From NCBI GenBank assembly GCA_963776225.1, contig CAVZLL010000001.1:1-64000 (forward strand): DNA of 64,000 nucleotides. The letters run 5' to 3'. Both the position numbers and the translations under genes were made by a program. This stretch comes from Bog-756 sp963776225 (GTDB lineage: Bacteria > Actinomycetota > Acidimicrobiia > Acidimicrobiales > RAAP-2). Numbering within the stretch: position 1 is the first letter of the stretch; each line of letters starts with the position of its first letter. Shown here in pieces: positions 26,968-35,123 of the stretch. A model generated the notes under the pieces. The model was given only the letters and a program-made list of their open reading frames with translations. It was not told the origin of the DNA and did no database searches.

Positions 26968-27807
26968 GCCTCGAGCGGTCGACCGCTCGAGGTGCCGGTC
27001 AGCGCCCGCCGGGCAGGTGGCCCCGTCGGCGGCGCGGAGGCGGCCCTGGCGCCGCAACCGTCGGGTGGCCGCCCCGAGGGCGAGCGCCGCGGTCCCGACC
27101 CCCACCAGGACGCCGACCGAGGAGACCGACCGCAGGGTGGCCATCAGGGCGACCGCGGTCCCGGCCAGCACGATCAGGACCAGGCGGTCGGCCCGGGGCG
27201 CCGCCGCGGCGAGCCGCCGGTGGAGCGCGGGCAGCCCGGACGGTGAGGACACCTCCCGGGTGAGGGTCACGGCCAACCCGCGGACCAGGCCGAACACTCC
27301 CCCGACCGCCAGCGCTCCTGCCGGCTCGCCGGAGAGGGCGCAGAGCACGACCACCAGATAGACCGCGGGGGTGGTGATGTAGGTGGCGAGCCCGGTCCCG
27401 ATCTGCCACCCGAACCCGCCGCCGTAGACCCAGGGCCGGTAGGCGTCGAGCCATCGCTCGTTGACCTGGCGGTGGTGCACCGGCACGCGGATCCCGGCGA
27501 GACCGGCGTCCGAGCAGAGGGCAACCAGGGTCGCACCGAGGGCGCACGTCCCGACCGCGACCGACGACGGGGCGATGGCTGCGGTCAGCGCGGCGAGTGC
27601 CGCGTCAACGGCGCCCAGGGTGAGCCCGCCGAACACCGCGCCGACCACGAACCAGCCGACGGTGACGCCGTAGCGGTGACCCCTGCCCCGCTCTCCGAAC
27701 GGGGTGATCGTCGAGAGCATCGACAGGCCGCACGGCGACCAGGTGGATCGGACCGCGGCGGCGCAGGCGACGGCGAACGCTGCGACCAGCAGGACGACGG
27801 TCACCAT
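26950..27807 (-). CDS. Polytopic membrane protein, last gene of the Mau-like operon
   Basis: A 285-aa protein with about seven hydrophobic helices. A conserved-looking stretch, RSTWSPCGLSMLSTITPFGERGRGHRY, follows the first helix. One Cys-Pro-type element (SPCGLS) recalls CcdA/DsbD-like thiol membrane proteins, but the paired cysteines of CcdA are not both evident. It starts 1 base after the Cys-rich fusion gene stop and must be translated with it. I infer a role in export, maturation or membrane anchoring of that protein. The last residues cover a 24-bp palindrome and overlap lgt. Confidence 0.62.
   Translation of the reverse strand: MVTVVLLVAAFAVACAAAVRSTWSPCGLSMLSTITPFGERGRGHRYGVTVGWFVVGAVFGGLTLGAVDAALAALTAAIAPSSVAVGTCALGATLVALCSDAGLAGIRVPVHHRQVNERWLDAYRPWVYGGGFGWQIGTGLATYITTPAVYLVVVLCALSGEPAGALAVGGVFGLVRGLAVTLTREVSSPSGLPALHRRLAAAAPRADRLVLIVLAGTAVALMATLRSVSSVGVLVGVGTAALALGAATRRLRRQGRLRAADGATCPAGADRHLERSTARGSVVPG
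26969..26992. terminator. Perfect 24-bp palindrome after lgt
   Basis: CCTCGAGCGGTC followed by its exact complement GACCGCTCGAGG begins 2 bases after the lgt stop and lies inside the 3' end of the converging gene. It forms a 12-bp stem with almost no loop in either transcript. It has no T-run, so termination is plausible but unproven; a protein site is an alternative. Confidence 0.4.
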
Positions 27808-27808
27808 C

Positions 27809-29221
27809 TCAGGCCGGCGATCCGTGGAACGAGGCGTCGCCGAAGGCGAAGATGCCGCCGTCGGCGGCGACCAGCCAGTAGCCCTTCCCGGTCGGGGTCG
27901 CCGCCATCCCCACCACCGGTTGGTTGAGCGGGTGCCCGCCCATCGATCCTTCGAAGGCGTCGCCGAAGGCGAAGATGCCGCCGTCGGACGCGACCAGCCA
28001 GTAGCCCTTGCCGGTCGGGGTCGCGGTCGCGGCCATCCCGACCACCGGCTGGTTGAGCGGAGACCCGCCCATCGATCCCTCGAAGGCGGCGTCGCCGAAG
28101 GCGAAGATGCCGCCGTCGGACGCGACCAGCCAGTAGCCCTTGCCGGTCGGCGTGGCGGCCATCCCGACCACCGGTCGGTTGAGCGGAGACCCGCCCATCG
28201 ATCCCTCGAAGGAGGCGTCGCCGAAGGCGAAGATGCCGCCGTCGGCGGCGACCAGCCAGTAACCCTTGCCGGTCGGCGTGGCGGCCATCCCGACCACCGG
28301 TCGGTCGAGCGGGTGCCCGCCCATCGATCCCTCGAAGGAGGCGTCGCCGAAGGCGAAGATGCCGCCGTCGGCGGCGACCAGCCAGTAACCCTTGCCGGTC
28401 GGCGTGGCGGCCATCCCGACCACCGGCTGGTCGAGGACCTCACCGGAGAGATCCCCCTCCCACACCGCGCCACCGAAGGCCAGCACACGACCGAACGAGG
28501 TCACCATCGCGTACCCCGATCCGGCGGCCCACGCCGAGATGGCCCGCACCTGGCAGTCGGTGAGCACCGAGGCGCACGGCGGGGGGGGCGGAGCGGGCGG
28601 GGCCGGCGTCCAACAGTCCGCGTTCTGCTCGGCCGTGCTCTGGTCGGTCGCCAGCGCGGTCGTGCAGGACGGGTCGACCGTCCACGGCGGGACGCAGGCC
28701 ACCACCCGGCAGAGGATCCTCCCGACGCAGTCGATCTGCTGGTTGCACTGTCCGTACCGGAACTGGAAGCAGCCGGTCGCGAACGAGTCGCACCCGTCCG
28801 GTCCGCATCCACAGCCGGTCCCGTCGCAGGCCGGATCGCAGAATCCCCAGCCGTTCCCGCAGCCGGTGTCGCAGCCGCAGGGGGCGTGGCAGTCCATGTA
28901 GTACCGCGGCCCGTTGCAGTACGACGAGTTGTCGGCCTTCCACCACCCGCCCATCACGGAGCCCGCCGGGCAGTAGTTGTAACCGCCGTTGATCGAGCAG
29001 CAGAACTCCGAGAAGCCCGAGCAACAGGTCGAGCCGCAACCGCAGGAGCCGCTGCCGCATCTGCAGACGTAGCCATAGGCGGTGCCGGGCTTGAGCAGGA
29101 GGTCGAGGCCCGAACCGACCGCAACCGCACTCCCGGTCATCGCCGAGCGGTTGATGAAGCTGCGGCGGGAGAGACGCGACCCGAGGAAGGCGGAGGCACG
29201 CTCGACGACGGTGGTGGTCAC
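27809..29221 (-). CDS. Twin-arginine, Cys-rich MauA-like domain fused to propeller-like repeats
   Basis: A 470-aa exported protein. A twin-arginine signal (SRRSFINRSAM, RR at 19-20) precedes a region of about 180 residues with 28 cysteines (about 51-230). Its core, CCSINGGYNYCPAGSVMGG then WWKADNSSYC, resembles by eye the methylamine dehydrogenase light chain around its modified Trp (C..G.L.NCPPG....SW...C). A Pro-rich linker leads to six 42-residue GYWLVAADGGIFAFGDA-type repeats, the first degenerate and the last partial. GTG 29221 overlaps the MauE-like stop as GTGA. MauD- and MauE-like genes lie upstream in the same operon. A quinone-cofactor or heavily disulfide-bonded exported protein is inferred, not shown. 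Confidence 0.72.
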   Translation of the reverse strand: MTTTVVERASAFLGSRLSRRSFINRSAMTGSAVAVGSGLDLLLKPGTAYGYVCRCGSGSCGCGSTCCSGFSEFCCSINGGYNYCPAGSVMGGWWKADNSSYCNGPRYYMDCHAPCGCDTGCGNGWGFCDPACDGTGCGCGPDGCDSFATGCFQFRYGQCNQQIDCVGRILCRVVACVPPWTVDPSCTTALATDQSTAEQNADCWTPAPPAPPPPPCASVLTDCQVRAISAWAAGSGYAMVTSFGRVLAFGGAVWEGDLSGEVLDQPVVGMAATPTGKGYWLVAADGGIFAFGDASFEGSMGGHPLDRPVVGMAATPTGKGYWLVAADGGIFAFGDASFEGSMGGSPLNRPVVGMAATPTGKGYWLVASDGGIFAFGDAAFEGSMGGSPLNQPVVGMAATATPTGKGYWLVASDGGIFAFGDAFEGSMGGHPLNQPVVGMAATPTGKGYWLVAADGGIFAFGDASFHGSPA

Positions 29222-29778
29222 CCGACCGTCCCACGGATGATGCCGAGCCTCCGCCGGGCCGCGCCGAGACGGGCGAGCGACCCGAGGGTCATGGCGACCA
29301 GCCAGGCGCAGAGCAGGCTGAGCAACACGAGGGGCACGCCGCGCCACGGCTGGCCCGAGAGGAGACCGGGCAGCGTGCCGGACGCGACGGTCGCGGCCAC
29401 CAGCGCCGACGATCCGGCCAGGAACAGGTCCACCACCGCGTGGAGCGGTGTCGCCGGGGTGTCCGGGGTCCCGAAGCAGCCGCAGCTCGAGAGGGGGCCG
29501 CCTCGGGCGGAGACGGCCGCCACGTAGAGGGCGAAGAGCAGGTAGGAGGCCGCGACCAACCCGGCCGTGGCCGGGCCCGGACGGAGGAGCGCGGCCGCTC
29601 CGAGCGCGGCCTCGAGCGCCGCGCCGCTGCGCACGACCCCACGCATGAGCCGAAGCGGGAACGCGAACGGGAACGCGCCCGCCACCGCCCGGGCGGTGTC
29701 CGCGGGGCGGAGGGCCTTTGCGACCCCGGCGGCGACCAGCAGCACGCAGGCGGCCAGGTAGGGGCCGATCAGTTCCAC
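29218..29778 (-). CDS. MauE-like DoxX-type membrane protein
   Basis: A 186-aa protein with about four to five TM helices of the MauE/DoxX group: ACVLLVAAGVAKALRP at the start, FPFAFPLRLMR, then SSCGCFGTPDTPATPLHAVVDL, a Cys-x-Cys loop typical of MauE-like proteins. MauE is required with MauD to form the disulfides and cofactor of the methylamine dehydrogenase light chain. GTG 29778 overlaps the preceding gene by 10 bases; its stop overlaps the Cys-rich gene start. The function here is inferred from family and neighbour. Confidence 0.75.
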   Translation of the reverse strand: MELIGPYLAACVLLVAAGVAKALRPADTARAVAGAFPFAFPLRLMRGVVRSGAALEAALGAAALLRPGPATAGLVAASYLLFALYVAAVSARGGPLSSCGCFGTPDTPATPLHAVVDLFLAGSSALVAATVASGTLPGLLSGQPWRGVPLVLLSLLCAWLVAMTLGSLARLGAARRRLGIIRGTVG

Positions 29779-30257
29779 GGGGCCACCGGTCCGGCCGCCA
29801 GCAGGGTCGGTTCGACCGAGATCCGGGTGAGCAGCCCGTTCACCCGCGGGACGAGCTGCGATCGTCTCGCATGACTCCCGAGCACCACGTAGAGGGTGAA
29901 GGGCCGACCGGCCTCGGTGAAGAACCACTGGGTCCCCGACTGGCCGACCAACCCCCTGCGCAGGACGGTGGGGAGGAAGTCCGCGGTGGTCAGCTGCCGT
30001 GGCATGCCCACCCGCGCGAAGAGGCTCGTCCCGAGGCTCTCCGGCCCGTACTCGAAGAGGACCACGAGGAGGTCCTCCTGTCCCATCGAGGTGACCGCAC
30101 CGCCGCCGAAGTCGCCGGTCTCCGGCGGGAGCGCGAAGGTCGCGAACTGGGCCACCGCATGGGACCGCTCGTCGCCGGATGCCCCCCGCACGAAGATCCG
30201 GCCCTCGAATCCCGCCGGGAGCGGTGCCGCGATCCCGTGGGCGCTCAGCGTCGGCAT
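29769..30257 (-). CDS. Unknown 162-aa protein of the Mau-like operon
   Basis: I do not recognise this 162-aa protein. It starts MPTLSAHGIAAPLPAGFEGRI and is mainly beta, with no signal peptide and no cysteines. Strand-rich segments (EDLLVVLFEYG, PFTLYVVLG) suggest a compact sandwich or barrel. Its position between the thioredoxin-like and MauE-like genes, with a 2-base gap upstream and a 10-base overlap downstream, ties it to the same process. A cytoplasmic chaperone or assembly factor for the exported Cys-rich protein is one guess. Confidence 0.6.
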   Translation of the reverse strand: MPTLSAHGIAAPLPAGFEGRIFVRGASGDERSHAVAQFATFALPPETGDFGGGAVTSMGQEDLLVVLFEYGPESLGTSLFARVGMPRQLTTADFLPTVLRRGLVGQSGTQWFFTEAGRPFTLYVVLGSHARRSQLVPRVNGLLTRISVEPTLLAAGPVAPWN

Positions 30258-30259
30258 CC

Positions 30260-31096
30260 TCAGCGCACCCGGCGGGGCCGCCGGTGGGTGGCAGCGGGCA
30301 CCGGGCCCGCCGGTCCGAAGATGTCCTCCAGCGAGGCCGGGTAGAGGCTCGGGTCGCCCGGCCGGATCCCGGCGTCCGCGAGCTCGCGGTCGTTGGCCGA
30401 CTCGCGCCCGGGACCGTCGATCCCCACCGGGCGGCGGACCCGGTCGGTCGCGTCTCCTCCGGCGTCGACCTCCGCCCGCCGGACCAGCTCGGCCAGCTGG
30501 GCGACGTGGTGGGCGACACCCTCGCCGACCCGGCGCCCGGCCCTGCCGTCGACCAGGACGAAGAACGGGGAACCGGGCACCTCGTAGTCGGTCCACGCCT
30601 CGGAGGACATGACGACGGAGAGCCCCGGAGGGGTCTGGGCCGCCACCTCGGCGGCGATCTCGCGGTCGGGACCCTTGGTGACCACCAGCAGCCGGGTGCG
30701 CGCCGGCAGCCCGAGCTCCCCCGGCGCGCCGAGTCCCTCCCAGAACCGCGTGCACGACGCGCACCCCGACGAGAGGAACGCCAGCAGGGTGAGGCGGTCG
30801 GATCCGGCGGGCGCCACCGCCAGCGCGTCGCCGGCCGGGGTGACGCCGGCGATGGTCGGTACCGAGGACGAGTCGCGCCCGGCGGGCAGGGACGGACCCA
30901 TGGTGACCGCGGCCGCACCCGACTGAGGTCGGAGGCCTTGCTCACCGGACGGGTCCCCCACGCCCACCCCGAGGTCGTGCAGCGACGTGAGGATGTCCGC
31001 GTGGCTCCGGAGCAACCCGGCGACGAGCACCGCCAGGAGAAGGACGACCACGCCCAGGACGATGGCCAGTGCGATCATCTGCGACCTCCGCGTCAT
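30260..31096 (-). CDS. Membrane-anchored thioredoxin-like (MauD/TlpA-like) protein
   Basis: A 278-aa protein with an N-terminal TM anchor (MIALAIVLGVVVLLLAVLVAG) and an extracytoplasmic thioredoxin-fold domain (about 75-215). Its active site is SSGCASCTRFWEGLG (CxxC as C-A-S-C). VPGSPFFVLVDG holds the cis-Pro loop of thioredoxins. It is the first gene of the operon and corresponds to MauD. The ~60 C-terminal residues are polar and carry no clear domain. ATG 31096 was chosen just before the anchor; a GTG at 31162 is an in-frame alternative. It likely catalyses disulfide formation or isomerisation in the 28-Cys partner. Confidence 0.75.
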   Translation of the reverse strand: MTRRSQMIALAIVLGVVVLLLAVLVAGLLRSHADILTSLHDLGVGVGDPSGEQGLRPQSGAAAVTMGPSLPAGRDSSSVPTIAGVTPAGDALAVAPAGSDRLTLLAFLSSGCASCTRFWEGLGAPGELGLPARTRLLVVTKGPDREIAAEVAAQTPPGLSVVMSSEAWTDYEVPGSPFFVLVDGRAGRRVGEGVAHHVAQLAELVRRAEVDAGGDATDRVRRPVGIDGPGRESANDRELADAGIRPGDPSLYPASLEDIFGPAGPVPAATHRRPRRVR

Positions 31097-31224
31097 CGGG
31101 GCGGCTGCGCCGCGGGCGCCGCACCCCACCCGGTACCCGGACCCACTGTAGGGAACGGTCACCCGGTGGTGGTGTCACCCCGCCGGGTGAGCCCTTCGCG
31201 CCGGCAGGGTGGTCCCGTTCGCTT

Positions 31225-31230
31225 TAGAGT
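31225..31230 (+). promoter_or_regulatory. Candidate -10 element for the VOC gene
   Basis: TAGAGT (TAnnnT form) lies 41 bases before the VOC start, with a GGAGG ribosome site at 31262-31266 in the expected leader. No convincing -35 was found. Confidence 0.3.
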
Positions 31231-31271
31231 CTCCGCAGCGATGGGCCGGAGACGATCCCCCGGAGGTGTCC

Positions 31272-31637
31272 ATGGGAGTGCGCATCGAGACGGTGAGCAT
31301 CGACGCCGTCGACCCGCTCGCGCTGGCCGGGTTCTGGTCGCAGGTCCTCGGATGGGGGCACCGGATCGACGAGGACGGCGACGTCTGGGTCGAGCCCTCG
31401 GAGGATCATCCCGACCACGGGTCGGTCCGTCCGCTGCTGTTCCTCGGCGTGCCCGAACCCAAGTCGACCAAGAACCGCATCCATCTCGACCTGGTCCCCG
31501 ACGACCAGGAGCGGGAGGTCGAGCGGCTCGAGGCCCTCGGGGCGACCCGGCCATCGATCGGCCAGACCGGCAACGAGAGCTGGGTGGTGCTCGCCGACCC
31601 GGAGGGCAACGAGTTCTGCGTGCTCGACGAGGACTGA
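31272..31637 (+). CDS. VOC-family (glyoxalase-like) protein
   Basis: A 121-aa single-domain vicinal-oxygen-chelate protein. The two beta-alpha-beta-beta-beta modules are visible: DPLALAGFWSQVLGW, then NRIHLDLVPDDQEREVERLEALGAT, ending WVVLADPEGNEFCVLDED with the usual terminal Glu-type metal ligand and NEFCVL. The enzymatic role (dioxygenase, glyoxalase, isomerase or binding protein) cannot be chosen. GGAGG precedes ATG 31272 by 5 bases. It lies between the Mau-like operon and an SDR and appears monocistronic. Confidence 0.85.
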   Translation: MGVRIETVSIDAVDPLALAGFWSQVLGWGHRIDEDGDVWVEPSEDHPDHGSVRPLLFLGVPEPKSTKNRIHLDLVPDDQEREVERLEALGATRPSIGQTGNESWVVLADPEGNEFCVLDED

Positions 31638-31667
31638 GCGCGGGACGCCGGGAGCGCCCGCCGCAGC

Positions 31668-32591
31668 TCAGGTCCCGCCGGACTCCGCCTCCGACCTGGC
31701 CTTGTCCTCTGCGGCCTTGCGGTAGGCCTCGAGCTGGTCGAGCAGCGGCATCCGCTCCTGACCGACCGTCGAGTCCAGCCGTTCGGCGATCTGCTCGACG
31801 GTCCACCGTCCCTCCGCGTAGGCGGCGCGCACCTCCCGGGGCTGGTTCCAGACCGCGATCTTCGGCCCGACCGAGGTGTACACCTGACCGGTCACGTGCT
31901 TGGCCCGGTCCGAGAGCAGGTAGACGACGAGTGGCGCCACGTCCTCGGGATCGCCCATCTCGGCGAGGTCCATCGGCACGTTCGCCGACATCCTGGTCCG
32001 TGCCACCGGAGCGACCGCGTTGGCGGTGATGGCGTAGCGGCTGAGCCCTGCCGCGGCGGAACGGACCAACGAGACGATGCCGCCCTTGGCCGCCGCATAG
32101 TTGGCCTGCGCCACGCTGCCCGCGAACGCCCCGGAGGTGAAGGCGACCAGCGAACCGCCCCCGTCCTGCTTGCGCATGATGGCCGAGGCGGCCCGGAAGA
32201 CGGTGAAGTGGCCCTTCAGATGGGTCTCGACGACTGCGTCCCACTCGTCCTCGCTCATGTTGAAGAGCATCCGCTCCCGCAGGATGCCGGCCACCGCCAC
32301 CACACCGTCGATCCGGCCCCAGCGGTCCACCCCGGTGCCGACGATCCGCTCGCCACCGGCCAGGGTGGTCACGCTCTCGGCGACGGCGACCGCCTCGCCC
32401 CCGGCGGCACCGATCTCGGCGACGAGCGCCTCGGCGACCTCGCTCTTCGGGTCCTCCCCGGCGAGCGACACCCCGATGTCGGCGACGACGACCCTCGCAC
32501 CCTCGGCGGCCGCGGCCAGGGCGACGGCGCGCCCGATGCCCCCGCCCGCGCCGGTGATGGCCACGACCTTGCCGTCCAGGAATCCACTCAT
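31668..32591 (-). CDS. SDR oxidoreductase of the sterol/acyl-CoA catabolic type
   Basis: A 307-aa SDR with TGAGGGIGRAVALAAAAEGA and DIGVS at the nucleotide end, a VAGIL motif, ERMLFNMSEDEWDAVVETHLKGHF, and the catalytic Ser/Tyr/Lys in FTSGAFAG...NYAAAKGG. This pattern resembles 17-beta-hydroxysteroid dehydrogenase type 4-like SDRs of the mycobacterial KstR regulon (the Rv3548c type, from memory). It diverges from the acyl-CoA synthetase gene, and a KstR-like operator lies between them, 107 bases from this start. A role in sterol or branched acyl-CoA beta-oxidation is inferred. Confidence 0.82.
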   Translation of the reverse strand: MSGFLDGKVVAITGAGGGIGRAVALAAAAEGARVVVADIGVSLAGEDPKSEVAEALVAEIGAAGGEAVAVAESVTTLAGGERIVGTGVDRWGRIDGVVAVAGILRERMLFNMSEDEWDAVVETHLKGHFTVFRAASAIMRKQDGGGSLVAFTSGAFAGSVAQANYAAAKGGIVSLVRSAAAGLSRYAITANAVAPVARTRMSANVPMDLAEMGDPEDVAPLVVYLLSDRAKHVTGQVYTSVGPKIAVWNQPREVRAAYAEGRWTVEQIAERLDSTVGQERMPLLDQLEAYRKAAEDKARSEAESGGT

Positions 32592-32686
32592 CGCGCGCTG
32601 CTCCCCGTGCTCGTCCCACTCGGATGGCCGACCCGGCCGGCCGGTTCCGCGACCGCCGTCCCGGGGGGCGACCGGCTCCCGGGAGG

Positions 32687-32715
32687 TTGACCTCTACTGG
32701 AACCTGTTCTAGCGT
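32687..32715 (+). promoter_or_regulatory. Promoter of the acyl-CoA synthetase gene with operator in the spacer
   Basis: TTGACC (-35, 32687-32692) and TAGCGT (-10, 32710-32715) are separated by 17 bases. The spacer is almost filled by a KstR-like operator, so a bound repressor would block RNA polymerase. The predicted leader is about 70 bases. Confidence 0.5.
32698..32711. promoter_or_regulatory. KstR-like operator 1 (SDR / fadD intergenic)
   Basis: TGGAACCTGTTCTA fits the 14-base KstR consensus TnnAACnnGTTnnA at every fixed position. KstR is the TetR-family repressor of cholesterol catabolism in mycobacteria, released by 3-oxo-cholestenoyl-type CoA esters. The site lies between two divergent lipid genes and may control both. 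No kstR gene is in the window. Confidence 0.6.
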
Positions 32716-32793
32716 GCCCACCGGGCCCGCGCCACCCTGCTCCGCTGTCCGCGGCCAGCGCAACGGCGCACTCGACGACAGGGGAGGGGACAC

Positions 32794-34345
32794 ATGGGCG
32801 ACCTCGGCTTCTGGGCACTCGCACACGAGGATCCCGGACACCTGGCGCTGGTCGCGCCCGACGGCACCGAATACCGCGCGGGCGAGCTGCTCGGCCGCGC
32901 CAACCAGGTCGTGCACGGGTTGCGGGCCCTCAACCTCCAGGAGGGCGACGTCGTGGCCACCCTCCTGCCCAACGGGGTGGAGATGGTCGAGCTCTACGTG
33001 GCCGCCCTGCAGGCCGGCTGGTACCTCGTGCCGATCAACCACCACCTGGTCGGACCCGAGGTCGCCTACATCCTGCGCGACTCGGGAGCCAAGGCGTTCG
33101 TGACCCACGAGCGCTTCGCCGAGGTGGCACTCGATGCGGCCGAGGAGGCCGAGCTCCCCTCGTCGGTGTGCTTCGCGGTCGGCGAGATCGCCGGGTTCGG
33201 CAGCTACGCACGCATGCGGGACGCCCAGCCGACCGACGACCCCGTGGGGCGCACCGTCGGGGACGCCATGAACTACACCTCGGGCACCACCGGGAACCCG
33301 AAGGGGGTCTACCGGCCGCTCTCCGGCCTGACCCCCGAGGAGGCCGCGCTCGGCCTGTCGGGACTCCTCTTCCTCTTCGGCATCCAGCCGCAGGACGGCA
33401 ACGTCCACATCGTCGGGTCGCCGCTGTACCACACCGCGGTCCTGCGCTTCGCGGGGGCTTCGCTCCACCTCGGCCACACCATCGTGGTCATGGACAAGTG
33501 GCAGCCCGAGGAGATGCTCTCGCTCATCGAGCGCCACCGGGTGACCACCTCCCACATGGTGCCCACCCAATTCCACCGTCTGCTCGCCCTGCCCGAGGAT
33601 GTCCGCGGACGCTACGACGTGTCCTCCCTCCGGCACATGATCCACGCCGCCGCCCCCTGTCCGGTCGACGTCAAGCACCAGATGATCGAGTGGTGGGGGG
33701 ACGCGATCGACGAGTACTATGCGGCCTCGGAGGGCGGCGGGACCCTGGTCACGGCGCAGGAGTGGCTCGAGAAGCCCGGCACGGTCGGGAAGACCGTGGC
33801 CGATCTCGGAGATCGCCGTCTTCGACGACGACGGCAACAAGATCGAGGAGCCGAACGTCATCGGCACCGTCTACATGTCCATGCAGACCGGAGACTTCAC
33901 CTACCACAAGGACGCAGAGAAGACCCGGTCGAACCGCATCGGCAAGTACTTCACGGTCGGCGACATCGGGCTCATCGACGAGGACGGCTACCTCTTCCTG
34001 CGGGATCGCAAGATCGACATGATCATCTCGGGCGGCGCCAACATCTACCCGGCCGAGATCGAGGGCGTGCTCCTGAGCTTCCCCAAGGTGGGCGACGCCG
34101 CCGTCTTCGGCATCCCCCACGACGACTGGGGCGAGGAGGTCAAGGCGGTCATCGAGCCGGCCGACGGCGTCGAGCCGAGCGACGAGCTCGCCGCCGAGAT
34201 CCTCGAGTTCTGCTCGACCCGGCTGGCCCGGTTCAAGACGCCCAAGTCGATCGACTTCACCGACGCGATGCCCCGCGACCCGAACGGCAAGCTCTACAAG
34301 CGCCGGCTGCGCGATCCCTACTGGGAGGGCCGCCAGAAGATCTGA
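32794..34345 (+). pseudogene. Acyl-CoA synthetase (FadD-type) interrupted by a one-base frameshift
   Basis: An AMP-binding acyl-CoA synthetase that would be about 516 aa if continuous. The first frame (32794 to about 33792) holds the nucleotide motif YTSGTTGNPKG and ends in KPGTVGK. The homologous sequence resumes in another frame with WPISEIAVFDDDG, and then GDIGLIDEDGYLFLRDRKIDMIISGGANIYP and the C-terminal catalytic Lys region PNGKLYKRRLRDPYW. Removing one base in 33793-33796 restores K-P-W-P-I-S-E-I, so there is an extra base relative to the family. A sequencing error or a real inactivating mutation are both possible. The operator upstream and the sterol neighbours suggest activation of steroid side-chain or fatty acids. 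Confidence 0.8.
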
Positions 34346-34347
34346 GG

Positions 34348-34364
34348 GGACCGCCGGACGGTCC
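34348..34364. terminator. Hairpin between fadD and thioesterase genes
   Basis: GGACCG and CGGTCC pair around CCGGA directly after the fadD stop, at a convergent junction. No T-run follows, so it is a GC-rich candidate terminator for either strand. Confidence 0.35.
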
Positions 34365-34367
34365 GGG

Positions 34368-35123
34368 TCACCCCGGGTGCGGGTCGACCGGCAGACCGAC
34401 CGGCTGCACGTCGGAGGCGGCACCCTCCTTGGAGGCCTCGGCCCGGATCTCCTCGAGCATGGCCGGGTCGGCGCTCTCCGCGTTCGACTCCGCGATGTCG
34501 AGCATCTGGCGCGGCCGGACCACGATGAAGATCCCGTCGGCCTCGGCGGTGAGCTCGTCCCCGTGGTAGATCCCGCCCCAGGCGAAGACCTTCCGACCCT
34601 CCTGGTGGAGGGAGCGGGCCTCGACCCGGAGATCGGTGTTGAGCGGGGTCGGCCTGCGGTAGCGGACGGTCAGGGTCCCGGTCATCGCGCCCACGCCGGC
34701 CACGATGTTGGCCGCACCGAGCACCTCGTCGAGCACCTCGGCGATCACCCCCCCGTGCACACAGGTCGGCGGTCCCTCGTAGGCGAAGCTGAAGTTGGCG
34801 GTGCCGCGGATCTCGCGGCCGTTCTTCCCGTCGACGACCTCCACCAGGACCGGCGGTGCGACCGGGTTGGCCAGCCCGATGACCGGGCTGGTCGGAAAGA
34901 AGTCCTGGGCTGCGCGGGCCAGGTCCGGCTGGTTGCGGGTCCGGCGCGGGCCGGCCCGGGCGGCGAGCGTCTTCGCCAGCGATTCGACCGCCTCGGCCGC
35001 CCCGGTGAGCGCGTCGTCGTCGAGCTCGGCGGCCACGGTCATGGTGATGATCGGCCGGAGGGCCTCGGCCAGGCGCCGGCGGGGGTCGGTCGCGGTGGGC
35101 TCTGCGGCGAAGGGATCGGTCAC
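34368..35123 (-). CDS. PaaI-type hotdog acyl-CoA thioesterase with N-terminal extension
   Basis: A 251-aa protein. About 75 helical residues precede a hotdog domain with YEGPPTCVHGGVIAEVLDEVLGAAN (the PaaI-family HGG and following Glu/Asp) and TLTVRYRRPTPLNTDLRVEARSLHQEGRKVFA. It likely hydrolyses acyl-CoA esters and may recycle CoA in the degradation pathway. GTG 35123 overlaps the echA19 stop as GTGA, so it is translated with that gene. It converges on fadD. Confidence 0.83.
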   Translation of the reverse strand: MTDPFAAEPTATDPRRRLAEALRPIITMTVAAELDDDALTGAAEAVESLAKTLAARAGPRRTRNQPDLARAAQDFFPTSPVIGLANPVAPPVLVEVVDGKNGREIRGTANFSFAYEGPPTCVHGGVIAEVLDEVLGAANIVAGVGAMTGTLTVRYRRPTPLNTDLRVEARSLHQEGRKVFAWGGIYHGDELTAEADGIFIVVRPRQMLDIAESNAESADPAMLEEIRAEASKEGAASDVQPVGLPVDPHPG

